Of a DNA stretch of 64,000 bases, positions 54,129 through 63,437 are shown one piece after another. Each line of letters starts with the position of its first letter. Within the stretch, counting starts at the first letter, position 1. The position numbers were made by a program, and so were the translations under genes. Source of the stretch: JAYEPK01 sp048569615 (GTDB lineage: Archaea > Thermoplasmatota > Penumbrarchaeia > Penumbrarchaeales > Penumbrarchaeaceae); the NCBI GenBank assembly GCA_048569615.1, contig JBLIRK010000004.1, positions 18,904-82,903 of the forward strand. Direction: 5' to 3'. Below the pieces are notes generated by a model. The model made no database searches and was not told where the DNA came from. It saw nothing but the letters and a program-made list of their open reading frames with translations.

Positions 54129-54626
54129 GGGAGCGCATTGATCTGTGCATTATAAGGACACTTTGGAACATCCTTTGGACAATAGATGAGGGGTAAAGAA
54201 GCCTTCTGAAATAGGGTAATTACTTGTATTCATTACCAAGTTTCGAAGCGGGATCGATCATGATGGATCAGATGAAAACAGGTCAATGATCTCCAACTTT
54301 ATTTCCATTTTAGGGTTTCTCTAGTTATATGTTGATAACCTTTTTCCGAAAATAGTGATTTTTTATTGGAGATCATTTTTATCATCCATTTTCAAACCAA
54401 GATTCGGAATAACAGTCTTTATGCCAAATCATTATACTCATTAATTACCCCATAAAATATAGATATGTAATAAATATATTGTTATTGTGCTACTATGTTT
54501 AATTTTTTCACTAGAGAATTTGCCACTCCTTAAAGCTTGTTACACATGTGTACATTTTTAATGTGCAAGTGCTGAATAGAAATATATCCCCGAATTTGAT
54601 GAGAGGAATTTTGGCAGGTGCCAAAA
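54129..54626. other. AT-rich intergenic region between serpin and clostripain-like genes
   Basis: About 500 bases with no ORF of note and much lower GC than the serpin gene. It contains the palindrome ACACATGTGT (about 54542-54551) and runs of A/T. It probably holds both promoters. No RNA gene is recognised. Confidence 0.5.
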
Positions 54627-57600
54627 ATGAGGAGAATAGGAGCCATAGTAGCAGCAGTTCTACTACTGCTATCGGGTGCAGTGATCGGAATAGGTGAAAA
54701 TGCTGAAAAAGAGAACGATATCATCCTCACGGATGCTACATTGACCGAATGGACGATTATGGTTTTCATGGATGCGGATAATGATCTCGAAAGCCAAGGC
54801 ATAGATGATCTAATGGAAATGGCAGAGGTTGGTTCTGATCCAAATATAAATATCATCGTTCAGATGGATAGAATATCTTGGTCAGATCATTATGATTATT
54901 ATATCGACCAGGGATTTTCAATATCGGAAGCAGCAGAATATGCCGATGAGGTTGATGATGATAGATATGGAGATTGGGATACATGCAAGAGATTCTTTGT
55001 AACAAAGGATATGACGCCCACTTCTTCTAACGCGGTTTCCGATCTGGGTGAAGTGGATATGGGGGATTCCCTTAACCTTTACAACTTCATTTCATGGTCC
55101 GTTTCAAATTATCCGGCCGAAAGATACGGGCTCATTATATGGGACCACGGAAATCAGTGGAAGGGCATTTGTTGGGACCATACGAACGATAATGATAATC
55201 TCAATATGTCTGAGCTTGGTTTAACATTTTCGAAATTATATATCGATTCGGAGTTCCATATGGATTTCATTGGTTTCGACGCAGGTCTGATGGCCTCAGC
55301 AGAGGTAGCATATCAAATCCTGCCTCATGCGGACTATATGATCGCATCGGAGATGGAGATGTCCACTTCCGGATGGATATACAACTGGTCTTTCTCAAAC
55401 CTTGCAGCAGATCCGTTGATGACGACGGAGGAATTCTGCAGGGCTGTTGTAGATGATTACATTGGATCATGCGAGAGCATTTACAGTGTTTATGAAGAGG
55501 ATGCCACATTGTCAGTATTGAATTTAACTTCAGGAGCGTACTCGGGATTGTATTCTTTCCACAATTTTACAACAGAACTATTCGTAAATTATTCCCTTTA
55601 TCAGAACTATATCAATTACGCATGGGGGATAAGAGAGGACTACAATGTGGATTACTGCGATGCGATGGATCTCTTCTCCAAGATCACGTCAGGCGTGAAC
55701 AATTCGAACCTGAACGGTTTATATAATGCATTGGTCCGGGACATCAACTGCGTGTTCTGCTATCAGAACATATCTGATGGCAACGGGGATGGATATCCGA
55801 TGAGGGCATCTGGTCTATCTATCTATTTCCCAGCGTTCGAAGATTATGACTCGCAATATACCGGTGATAACAACTTCCGGTTCGCGCAAGATACATTCTG
55901 GCCGAACCTTCTTTGGTCTGTTTACAATCAGACTGATAACAGACCCCCAGCCTTTTCCATGGTGCTGCCTTCAGAGCAGAACATATCGGTCTATGAAACT
56001 GACCATGTGGAACTCAGCGTCGCCGCTAATGATACGGAAGGTAACCATCTGAGGTACTATTGGTTCATTCAAGACAGACAAATTGGAGAAGGATCGGACC
56101 TGAACCTTTACACTTCACTTGGGGAAAATGGAAGTTACAACCTCTCCTGTATGGTTGTTGATGGATTTATGGAGGGTATCATGGAAGGATTGACCGGATA
56201 TGACACACACGACTGGAATCTGACAATAATCAAGGATGTGGATGCCCCGATCATTATTAATGTGTCCTCTATCCAAGAGAGGATAGAGCCCGGGACATCA
56301 GTCGCGTTCTCTGCCGAAGTGTATGATGATTTCAGGTTGGAGGATGTATGGATGACACTTGCCCTCTCTACTCCGGTTCAAAAACAGGAGAATTTCACGA
56401 TGGATCTCTCCGAAGGCAGGTATGGGGTCAATCTGACATTTGAAGATACCTCCTTTGGATGGCATGAATTCTCCATCAATGCTCGTGATCCCGGTGGGAA
56501 TACTGTCGGAACCGAATTATTACCGTTCTACGTTATCGATGAATATCCACCAATGGCGGTTGCTCCCCCTGATATCGTTCAAAACCAGCATACTGTAGTC
56601 GAATTCGAAGGTTATGGGTGCAGTGACAACTACATGATCACCAACTACACATGGACATTCAATTATAGAGATGAAGAAGTAAATCTTTACGGTATATTCC
56701 AGGAATTCATTTTCGATATCGTTGGTGTTTACGATGTCGCCCTACGGGTTGAGGACAATGATGCCAATTCTGACAAGACGAATTTCAAAGTGACCATTCT
56801 GGATGTCGACAAACCTATTGCTGATGCTGGTCCGGATGTAGTTGTCGATCAGCACCAGACTGTGATGTTCGATGCATCCGGTTCTTACGATAATGTGGGA
56901 ATCCAGATTTGGCACTGGGATTTTATTTACAACGGAATGAGCATAGGATTATCAGGTCAATCAACGAATTTCATCTTCGATATCGCGGGTGAATATCTTG
57001 TTACACTTGCTGTTACTGATGAAGCTTGTAATTTCGCTGAGGACCAGGTAATTGTAACGGTCAGAGATACTACTTCTCCAACTGTAAATAATTTTGAGTT
57101 GATCACCATTAACCAGCATGAGACAGTCAATTTCGATGCAAGCGGATGTACGGATAATGTTGGAATAGTGAATTTCACTTGGACCTTTATATATGGAATG
57201 GAGACGATAGAGTTGTTCGGGATTGACCCTACCTTCACTTTCGATGATGCCGGTAAATTCTGGGTGACATTGATAGCAACAGACCAGGCGGGAAACACCG
57301 GTAGCAAGATTCAGGAGATCATTGTCAATGACATTACGCCGCCCTCAGCTACCTTCTCATATAAGAAAATCGGCGATGATCCAGTTAAATACTCTTTTGA
57401 CGGGTCTGGTTCCAGTGATAATGTGGGTATTGCCACTTATAAATGGACGATAAGGTCGACCGGTATCGAATGGGGTAGGATGGATGTTGAAGTGGTATAT
57501 GAATTCCCATCACCCGGAACGTACACAATAGGTCTCGAAGTGAATGATCTTGCCGGCAACTCTGATTTCACCTCGGTCACCATTACCGTAGAAGAACCGG

Positions 57601-57845
57601 TGATCCCTGATGATGACGATGATGATGTGGTCGACGACGATGATGATGATGATGTGGTCGACGATGACGATGATGTGGTCGACGATGACGATGTATCTCC
57701 TCAAGGATTTTCGAGAAGTACAATCATCTTAATTGTGGCATCATCAATCCTGCTCGTTCTGGCCTTTGGAGCGGTTTTATTGATGATGGTCAGGAGAAAT
57801 GAAAAGGTCAATGTAGATGACGAACCTATTAAAACCGAGGAGTGA
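54627..57845 (+). CDS. Clostripain-family (C11) protein with catalytic Cys replaced by Gly, four PKD domains, TM anchor
   Basis: About 1,072 residues from ATG at 54627 (AGGTG upstream; GTG 54618 in frame). After a signal peptide, residues about 40-430 form a C11 peptidase domain: WTIMVFMDADNDLE, the His motif IIWDHGNQW (His174), and the position that normally reads DACLM, which here is DAGLM (Gly220, codon GGT at 55284). The catalytic Cys is therefore absent and peptidase activity is not expected. Four PKD-like domains (about 56550-57590) lead to an Asp/Val-rich stalk, one membrane helix and a short tail. It could bind protein or peptide substrates without cutting, act as a decoy, or be an inactivated gene; the intact 1,072-codon frame argues for selection. 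Confidence 0.88.
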   Translation: MRRIGAIVAAVLLLLSGAVIGIGENAEKENDIILTDATLTEWTIMVFMDADNDLESQGIDDLMEMAEVGSDPNINIIVQMDRISWSDHYDYYIDQGFSISEAAEYADEVDDDRYGDWDTCKRFFVTKDMTPTSSNAVSDLGEVDMGDSLNLYNFISWSVSNYPAERYGLIIWDHGNQWKGICWDHTNDNDNLNMSELGLTFSKLYIDSEFHMDFIGFDAGLMASAEVAYQILPHADYMIASEMEMSTSGWIYNWSFSNLAADPLMTTEEFCRAVVDDYIGSCESIYSVYEEDATLSVLNLTSGAYSGLYSFHNFTTELFVNYSLYQNYINYAWGIREDYNVDYCDAMDLFSKITSGVNNSNLNGLYNALVRDINCVFCYQNISDGNGDGYPMRASGLSIYFPAFEDYDSQYTGDNNFRFAQDTFWPNLLWSVYNQTDNRPPAFSMVLPSEQNISVYETDHVELSVAANDTEGNHLRYYWFIQDRQIGEGSDLNLYTSLGENGSYNLSCMVVDGFMEGIMEGLTGYDTHDWNLTIIKDVDAPIIINVSSIQERIEPGTSVAFSAEVYDDFRLEDVWMTLALSTPVQKQENFTMDLSEGRYGVNLTFEDTSFGWHEFSINARDPGGNTVGTELLPFYVIDEYPPMAVAPPDIVQNQHTVVEFEGYGCSDNYMITNYTWTFNYRDEEVNLYGIFQEFIFDIVGVYDVALRVEDNDANSDKTNFKVTILDVDKPIADAGPDVVVDQHQTVMFDASGSYDNVGIQIWHWDFIYNGMSIGLSGQSTNFIFDIAGEYLVTLAVTDEACNFAEDQVIVTVRDTTSPTVNNFELITINQHETVNFDASGCTDNVGIVNFTWTFIYGMETIELFGIDPTFTFDDAGKFWVTLIATDQAGNTGSKIQEIIVNDITPPSATFSYKKIGDDPVKYSFDGSGSSDNVGIATYKWTIRSTGIEWGRMDVEVVYEFPSPGTYTIGLEVNDLAGNSDFTSVTITVEEPVIPDDDDDDVVDDDDDDDVVDDDDDVVDDDDVSPQGFSRSTIILIVASSILLVLAFGAVLLMMVRRNEKVNVDDEPIKTEE
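57615..57695 (+). repeat. Tandem GATGATGTGGTCGACGA-type repeats in the Asp-rich stalk
   Basis: The 17-base unit recurs three times with GAT insertions and encodes DDDVVDDD. It is in frame within the clostripain-like gene. Confidence 0.7.
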
Positions 57846-58140
57846 GAGCAAAGGAAGACAAAATCCAAATATGTAAATTAAAATATCTTCATTGGCAAAA
57901 CCCCGTTTAGAATAATGAATATTCTACGGGGTGTTTTTTTATTTTATAATTAACGTAGTAGTTCAGTCTATAAAATAATTCTATAATATATCGATCCGTA
58001 GTAATGAGCAAACCTTATCGATAAAAAATTCCCATGAAAACGGCTTGATTAAATTATGGTTGCCATTTCTCCATATGCGGCTATTTGCGAAAATATATTC
58101 GTCACAATTTCTTGTTTACCGCTCGAAGCGATTAATATCG
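57846..58140. other. AT-rich interval between convergent clostripain-like and cas1 genes
   Basis: Besides the terminator at 57900-57940 I see no gene, no CRISPR repeat and no inverted repeat of note. Confidence 0.5.
57900..57940 (+). terminator. Strong hairpin plus T-run terminator
   Basis: ACCCCGT (57900-57906) pairs with ACGGGGT (57926-57932), with an inner AGAAT/ATTCT stem, followed by a run of seven T at 57934-57940. It ends the clostripain-like gene. Confidence 0.85.
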
Positions 58141-59349
58141 TTATGTGTCAATGGAATCTAGCTTTTCAATGGTGATCTGGTTCAGCTTTAGCGGCATGTT
58201 CGATTCGGCGATCTTCTTCAAGTAATGCAGGGAGCCCGGGCTGTATCCCTTCTTCTTCCAATCCGCATAGGTGATGTTCAGGATCTTATCCCGCAATTCC
58301 TTGTTATCGACCGCTTCCATGAACGGCGCGGGAATGGAGAAGTCAAGGCTTTTCCGATTGTTCATGATATAATGGGAGAATTCCTGCACCTTGATCTGGA
58401 TCAGCACATACCCTTGATGCTTCCTGCCCTTATACTTAAAAGGCTGGCTGAAGGTCTTGTTCAATTCCATGATAAGTCTTTTTAATGCCTCAGGTTTCAA
58501 TTGCAGGGTCAGATCATCGTTAAGGATGAAGTCGAATTGTCTGAATGTCCTGTCTTCCAGGGCCTGGATGATGGTCATGTCTACAAGCCATTGATAGGGC
58601 TCTTTGAGGTCTTCCACAAGCGGCAGTCTCGTGATCTCCATCCTGTGTATGAAGCCGATGTAGGGATCAAGATTGGCTCCGTTTATGGCACCTGAACAAA
58701 TACTCTCCAGAATAGCATAGCCGTATTTGAACAGGGATTTAATGGGATTAACCGGATCCTTTGATGCGTTAGTGCTTCCAAATCCTTTCCCATCCAGATC
58801 GAAATTATCCGAGAAGATCTCAGTCAGGGCCGCCCAATATTTTTTTGACAGGTCCTCTTCTATTCTCAGCAAATCCCTGTCGGTCTTGGTTCTCTTCAGT
58901 TCTTCAAGTATCCTGTCGAAATCCATTTTCTTCAAATGCGGTCGGATCTTTGGATATCTGCCTTCCAGCCATTTCATTATGATCTCGATCCCTTGGACCT
59001 TCGCTTCTATGAACTTCTTACCGATCTCGATCCGATTATTCTGGTAGGCCTTGTACTGGGCCATCTTGACATGGCCGAATTTCAGTTGGGGCGGATTCAT
59101 ACTGGTAAGAAAGGACCCGTCCTTGTCAATGAAATTTATCGATACTTTGTGTTTCATCAACCATTCGATGGCCGAAAGGGTTATGTTCCCGGATTGGCCG
59201 TGTATGATTATGTTGTCGTAATTGATGAAATTCAATTCGAATATCATCTCTGTGGGTTCCTTGTTCCAGCCTGTCCCGTCCATCACTATCAATTTATCAT
59301 TATTTACGTTCAGGTGAATGTTATAACCGCTGAGAAGTAGGGATTTCAT
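58141..59349 (-). CDS. cas1: Cas1 integrase, orphan (no cas2 or CRISPR in view)
   Basis: 402 residues, somewhat longer than the usual 320-340. ATG at 59349 with GGTGAG nearby. The N-terminal beta domain is followed by the helical catalytic domain with all three metal ligands in context: Glu164 in RIEEDLSKKYW, His235 in LDPYIGFIHR and Asp247 in LVEDLKEP. The C-terminal YADWKKKGYSPGSLHYLKKIA is found in full-length archaeal Cas1 proteins. Cas1 with Cas2 integrates spacers into CRISPR arrays; orphan Cas1 also occurs in casposons (with PolB) and as solo genes of unknown role. Neither cas2, polB, cas4, effector genes nor repeats are visible within this window. Low GC relative to neighbours suggests transfer. 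Confidence 0.93.
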   Translation of the reverse strand: MKSLLLSGYNIHLNVNNDKLIVMDGTGWNKEPTEMIFELNFINYDNIIIHGQSGNITLSAIEWLMKHKVSINFIDKDGSFLTSMNPPQLKFGHVKMAQYKAYQNNRIEIGKKFIEAKVQGIEIIMKWLEGRYPKIRPHLKKMDFDRILEELKRTKTDRDLLRIEEDLSKKYWAALTEIFSDNFDLDGKGFGSTNASKDPVNPIKSLFKYGYAILESICSGAINGANLDPYIGFIHRMEITRLPLVEDLKEPYQWLVDMTIIQALEDRTFRQFDFILNDDLTLQLKPEALKRLIMELNKTFSQPFKYKGRKHQGYVLIQIKVQEFSHYIMNNRKSLDFSIPAPFMEAVDNKELRDKILNITYADWKKKGYSPGSLHYLKKIAESNMPLKLNQITIEKLDSIDT

Positions 59350-59663
59350 TCACTCACCGTTATCCAAAATATTCCTCGATTGCATACTCCGCGGATTCCA
59401 TCTTCAGTGGGAATTTAAGATAGAGAAATGCTGGTTGGCACCCCTGGCAGGTTTTCATGGATATACCCTTACCAATGCTGGTTTCATTGGAAACTTACTA
59501 TTTCAAGCTACCATCCCGGTTTTATAATTTTTCATTTAATTAATACCTCTTAACTAAATTCTGGTGTGCAGTTGGGGGCCCAATTCCTCCTCTCCCGCCC
59601 TAATGAGATTTCCTTCTCTTTGCAGGATTCCCTCATTCGAATGAGATGACGGGAAACGGTCCT
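59350..59663. other. Intergenic region upstream of cas1
   Basis: AT-rich on the cas1 side. It contains AATGCTGGTT twice (near 59428 and 59475), a hairpin CCAATG/CATTGG and a 14-bp palindrome CTCATTCGAATGAG at 59632-59645. I see no CRISPR-type repeat-spacer pattern. Confidence 0.5.
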
Positions 59664-60986
59664 TCACTTGAACATCTTCTCGATCTGCGTCTTCAGATCG
59701 GGCTTTCCTATGACCTGAAGGTCGTATCTCACCCTCATTATTGGCTTGTTGACATTGACGACCCTGCTTATGTCGATCGGGGTTCCAGTGACTACAATGT
59801 CGCAGTCTACTGCATTGATCGTGTCTTCAAGGTCCTTAACCTGTTCGTCGCCGTATCCCATCGCAGGGAGAATGTTTTCGAGGTGATCGTACTTCTCGAA
59901 GGTCTCCATGATCGAGTCCACTGCATACTCCCTGGGGTCCACAACCTCGGCCGCTCCGAACTTCTGGGCGGCAACGAATCCTGCCCCGTAGGTCATCCCG
60001 CCGTGTGTCACCGTGGGTCCGTCCTCGACCACGAGCACCTTTTTCCCTCGGATAGCTTCCGTTTCCTCTACGGAAATTGGAGAAGCTGCATCGATGATCA
60101 CGGCATCCGGATTGATCTCTATGACATTGGCCCTGACCTCCTCTATATCCTCGGGATATGCTGATCCGATCTTGTTTATTATCACAACATCCGCCATTAG
60201 CACATTGACCTCCCCGGGGTAGTACGATATCTCATCACCGGGCCGCAGTGGATCCACAACTGTGATGAAGAGGTCGGGCTTGATGAAGGGCATGTCGTTG
60301 TTCCCGCCGTCCCATAACACCACATCGGCCTCCTTCTCCGCCTCACGAAGTATCTCCTCGTAGTCAACCCCCGCATAGACGATCGAGCCCCTGTCTATGT
60401 GAGGCTCGTATTCCTCCCTCTCCTCTATTGTGCAGTCGTGCTTGTCAAGGTCGGAGTAGTTTGCGAACCTCTGAACCCTCTGTTTCAAAAGGTCTCCGTA
60501 AGGCATGGGGTGCCTGATGGAAACGCACTGCTTCCCCATTTCTCGGAGGATCTCCACGATGTATCTCGTTGTCTGTGATTTTCCGCACCCTGTCCTGGAT
60601 GCCACAACGGCGATCACGGGCTTATTTGACCTCAACATGGTTTCCTTCCATCCCATGAGCATGAAGTTCGCCCCTGCCGCGTTCACCCTGGCCGAGAGCC
60701 TCATCACGGTATCGTATGAAAGATCGGAGTAGGAGAGCACGCATGTATCAACATCGTGCTTTTCAATGATCTCCTCGAGGTCGTCCTCGGGCATGATAGG
60801 AATTCCCTCGGGATAGAGCTCACCCGAGAGCTCCCTTGGATACTTCTTGTCGTCTATTCCCGGTATCTGGGTGGCGGTGAAGGCCACCACATCATAGTCT
60901 TCGTTCCCTCGAAAATACATGTTAAAATTATGGAAGTCGCGCCCTGCGGCTCCCATGATCACAACCTTCGTTCTGGCCAAGCGCAT
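59664..60986 (-). CDS. Cyclic 2,3-diphosphoglycerate synthetase-like P-loop protein
   Basis: About 440 residues from ATG at 60986, with GGGAG upstream; the frame extends to 61043. The N-terminal domain (TKVVIMGAAGRDFHNFNMYF) and P-loop (ASRTGCGKS, residues 129-137), then DVVLWDGGNNDMPF and VVIINKIGSA, match the COG2403 family, which includes the cDPG synthetase of Methanothermus/Methanothermobacter that cyclises 2,3-bisphosphoglycerate with ATP. The product is a thermoprotectant and phosphate store in methanogens; other members have unproven activities, so the exact reaction is uncertain. No 2-phosphoglycerate kinase gene is adjacent. It is downstream of the Bcp gene on the same strand but has its own TATA-like TTTTTAAGG near 61095. 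Confidence 0.85.
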   Translation of the reverse strand: MRLARTKVVIMGAAGRDFHNFNMYFRGNEDYDVVAFTATQIPGIDDKKYPRELSGELYPEGIPIMPEDDLEEIIEKHDVDTCVLSYSDLSYDTVMRLSARVNAAGANFMLMGWKETMLRSNKPVIAVVASRTGCGKSQTTRYIVEILREMGKQCVSIRHPMPYGDLLKQRVQRFANYSDLDKHDCTIEEREEYEPHIDRGSIVYAGVDYEEILREAEKEADVVLWDGGNNDMPFIKPDLFITVVDPLRPGDEISYYPGEVNVLMADVVIINKIGSAYPEDIEEVRANVIEINPDAVIIDAASPISVEETEAIRGKKVLVVEDGPTVTHGGMTYGAGFVAAQKFGAAEVVDPREYAVDSIMETFEKYDHLENILPAMGYGDEQVKDLEDTINAVDCDIVVTGTPIDISRVVNVNKPIMRVRYDLQVIGKPDLKTQIEKMFK

Positions 60987-61134
60987 CACATCTCCCGTCC
61001 AGACGTAGTCACGATCGTGTCCCGGACCTCGGACTTTGTCCAATCAGTGGTCCAAGGTCACAACCGGACCGCTTAAGGGCGGTCATGGACGGACCCTTAA
61101 AAAGTAGGACTTTCATATAACTTGCGCAAGTTTG

Positions 61135-61602
61135 TTATTTTTTCAACATTGACCTGATGATATCGAGCGACCTCGTCACATGCATCGTAGCGTTTATCTG
61201 TGAGTTGAAGATGTATCTCACCGCCCCCCCCTTGTCCAGTACATACGTCACCCTCCCCGGCAGGAGGCCCATCGTTTTGGGGACACCAAAGAGCTTCCTG
61301 ACCTTGTTCTCAGCATCGCTAAGAAGGGTGAACGGCAGGGAATGCCTGCCTATGAAGAGCATGTGGCTTTTCGGGGAATTCGATGATATCCCAACTACTT
61401 CAGCGCCGGCCTCTCTGAAATCCTCGTACTGGTCCCTGAAAGCGCACGCTTCAGCCGTACAGCCCGGAGTGTTATCACTGGGATAGAAATATACGACAAG
61501 GGGCCCTTTCCCGAGATGCGCTGAAAGTACGAAGTCCTTTCCCGATTGATCCTTGAGTTGGAAATCAGGCGCTCTGTCACCTACTTCCAGCTTATTCGAC
61601 AT
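61135..61602 (-). CDS. bcp: Peroxiredoxin, Bcp/PrxQ type
   Basis: 155 residues. The active-site segment FYPSDNTPGCTAEACAF holds the peroxidatic Cys48 and a resolving Cys53 five residues on, the arrangement of atypical two-Cys Bcp enzymes. The thioredoxin-like fold is complete, including VYFYPS and the C-terminal helix. It reduces H2O2 and organic hydroperoxides in the cytosol using thioredoxin-type electron donors. A palindrome ACTTGCGCAAGT lies just after its stop. Confidence 0.94.
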   Translation of the reverse strand: MSNKLEVGDRAPDFQLKDQSGKDFVLSAHLGKGPLVVYFYPSDNTPGCTAEACAFRDQYEDFREAGAEVVGISSNSPKSHMLFIGRHSLPFTLLSDAENKVRKLFGVPKTMGLLPGRVTYVLDKGGAVRYIFNSQINATMHVTRSLDIIRSMLKK

Positions 61603-61730
61603 ATTATCAAAATAACCATGCGCTTGCTCGATTTGAACTTTTACCCTGTATATGGAGGCTGCATTCCTTTTGAGAGTTCTAGGGGAACCATTTTAATATA
61701 TCCTCTTCAGCTCATTGCACAACAGGTGAT

Positions 61731-63380
61731 ATGATGAGATATATGAGAGCGGTTGCGATTGCTGCACTACTGCTTATTTCGGCCTTCGCCGTCGTCGGGG
61801 TATTCGCCCAGGAGGACCCCAACAACGAGCGGGAGCCGAATGTTTACGGACATGTCGTGGACGCGCAAACTGGGGAAAGCATACCGGCGCTCGTTTTCAT
61901 AGGAGGGCCAAGAAGCGACATTCATGTGACAATGGAGGTGGACGAGACCGGGATGTTCAGGATTCTTCTTCCCCCGGGACCATATGTCTGGGAAGCCGGA
62001 TCGGAGGGGTACAATCCCGGAAGGGGTGAGTTCGAGGTTCCCATGGAGGGCGAGATGAGGCTGAAAATAGAATTGAAGCCCTTGGTGGACGAGCCTGAGA
62101 AGCCGGAGTACAATCTCTACGGCATGATGTTCGTCGCGGACACCGACAGGCCTGTCCACGGAGTGGTCTATATCCACAATGAGAACTACGAGACGAAGAC
62201 TGAGACCGCGAGAGACGGCTCCTTCAAGCTTCTGCTCAGGCCGGGAGTATATCATTGGAAGGCCATCGCAGAGGGTTTCGAGACCCAGGAGGGCAGGATA
62301 GAGGTATCCGCCGAAGGAACAAGGCTCCTGATAGGGATGATACCGCTCGATCAAGAGGAGCCTCAGCAACCTGATCACGGGATACTCGTTGGACATGTCG
62401 CATCACCGGACGGGGGGCCGGTCCCCCATGCTCACGTGATGATCCATCTCCTTGATCGGATCTACGATCCCACCGATATCGATGCCAGCGGAGAAGTGAT
62501 GGGAAGGCCCGATGAACCTCCTGGGGACCCCACTATGCCCGAGAGACCGCCGGAACCTAACGCCAACAGACCGATGGAATTCCATACCGAGACCGATGAG
62601 GAAGGGATGTTCAAGATAAGGCTCCCCTTCGGAGCATACATGATCGAGGTCATGCACGACAAGTTCCACCCTTACATGGAAGAGTTCAAGATAACGCCCA
62701 GGATCCCCGAGGTGAAGCTCAGGATAATCCTCAAGCCGTTCGAATGCGAGCCTGAACCGGATTGGGGAAGGATGAAAGTGCATTTTAGCTACATCGACAG
62801 GAACAGCGACGGGATCCCAGAGGAGGTCAAGTTCGCGGCGGACACGGACGGCGACGGAGTGCATGATGTCATCTTCCACATGCTCGACGAGAACAGCGAC
62901 GGGAATCCCGAGGTCATCGAATGGACCCTGGACATTCCCCTGGAGAAGATGGAGCACATGAAGGAGATGGTCTGGGCCTTCATCAGGAGTCAGAGGATGA
63001 ACGGTTGGGAAAAGGGATACGGATGGGAAGGCGACAAGGATTGGGAGCTCCCCGAGTTGGAAGAGGGAAAAGAGGCCCCGATAGACCTTGATACCATTCT
63101 GGAATGGCTGAAGGACAGAAAAGAGAACGGGTGGGAGGGGGATCCCTCCATAGATGACGGTCAGAACGACGATGAGGTCATTGACGACAGCGGAGCGGTC
63201 AAGGAGGACGGGGAAAAGGACGACGAGTACGAGGTCGAGGACGGGAGCACCGTTTCCGACAAAGCATCTTCCAATGATGACGGTATTGGTCTCGAGATAA
63301 TGGTCGCCATTGCCGCTGTCCTCCTAGTCGTCCTTCTGGGATTGATAGGGACCGCCCTTTACCTTAAAAAGAGAAATTGA
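61731..63380 (+). CDS. Secreted one-pass protein with carboxypeptidase-regulatory-like and Ca2+-binding repeats
   Basis: 549 residues from the first ATG at 61731, with AGGTGAT immediately upstream and a TATA-like TTTTAATATA at about 61691. Signal peptide (AVAIAALLLISAFAVVGVFA), then three carboxypeptidase-regulatory/transthyretin-like domains: YGHVVDAQTGESIPA, YGMMFVADTDRPVHG and VGHVASPDGGPVPHA each begin one, and each ends in LKIELKP-like strands. An Asp-rich segment (DRNSDGIPEE, DTDGDGVHD, DENSDGNPE) is FG-GAP/EF-hand-like. An acidic stretch leads to one membrane helix (about 63295-63362) and a basic end. The domains are typically carbohydrate- or protein-binding; function unknown. Confidence 0.82.
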   Translation: MMRYMRAVAIAALLLISAFAVVGVFAQEDPNNEREPNVYGHVVDAQTGESIPALVFIGGPRSDIHVTMEVDETGMFRILLPPGPYVWEAGSEGYNPGRGEFEVPMEGEMRLKIELKPLVDEPEKPEYNLYGMMFVADTDRPVHGVVYIHNENYETKTETARDGSFKLLLRPGVYHWKAIAEGFETQEGRIEVSAEGTRLLIGMIPLDQEEPQQPDHGILVGHVASPDGGPVPHAHVMIHLLDRIYDPTDIDASGEVMGRPDEPPGDPTMPERPPEPNANRPMEFHTETDEEGMFKIRLPFGAYMIEVMHDKFHPYMEEFKITPRIPEVKLRIILKPFECEPEPDWGRMKVHFSYIDRNSDGIPEEVKFAADTDGDGVHDVIFHMLDENSDGNPEVIEWTLDIPLEKMEHMKEMVWAFIRSQRMNGWEKGYGWEGDKDWELPELEEGKEAPIDLDTILEWLKDRKENGWEGDPSIDDGQNDDEVIDDSGAVKEDGEKDDEYEVEDGSTVSDKASSNDDGIGLEIMVAIAAVLLVVLLGLIGTALYLKKRN

Positions 63381-63437
63381 GAATAGACGGAAAATCTAAT
63401 AAAGCAGGTTCCGTCCATACTATGGCGGGTATTTAAG

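Noticed and set aside
57600..57700. Tandem repeats as a CRISPR-like or regulatory array
   Set aside because: They are in frame and encode the Asp-rich stalk of the upstream protein.
57846..59663. CRISPR array or cas2 beside cas1
   Set aside because: No repeat-spacer pattern and no small cas2-like frame on either strand; the only repeats are a 10-base pair of matches and short palindromes.
61067..61140. Hairpins GACCGC/GCGGTC and ACTTGCGCAAGT as terminators of bcp
   Set aside because: Short stems without a T-run in the correct direction; they may be chance or promoter-related.
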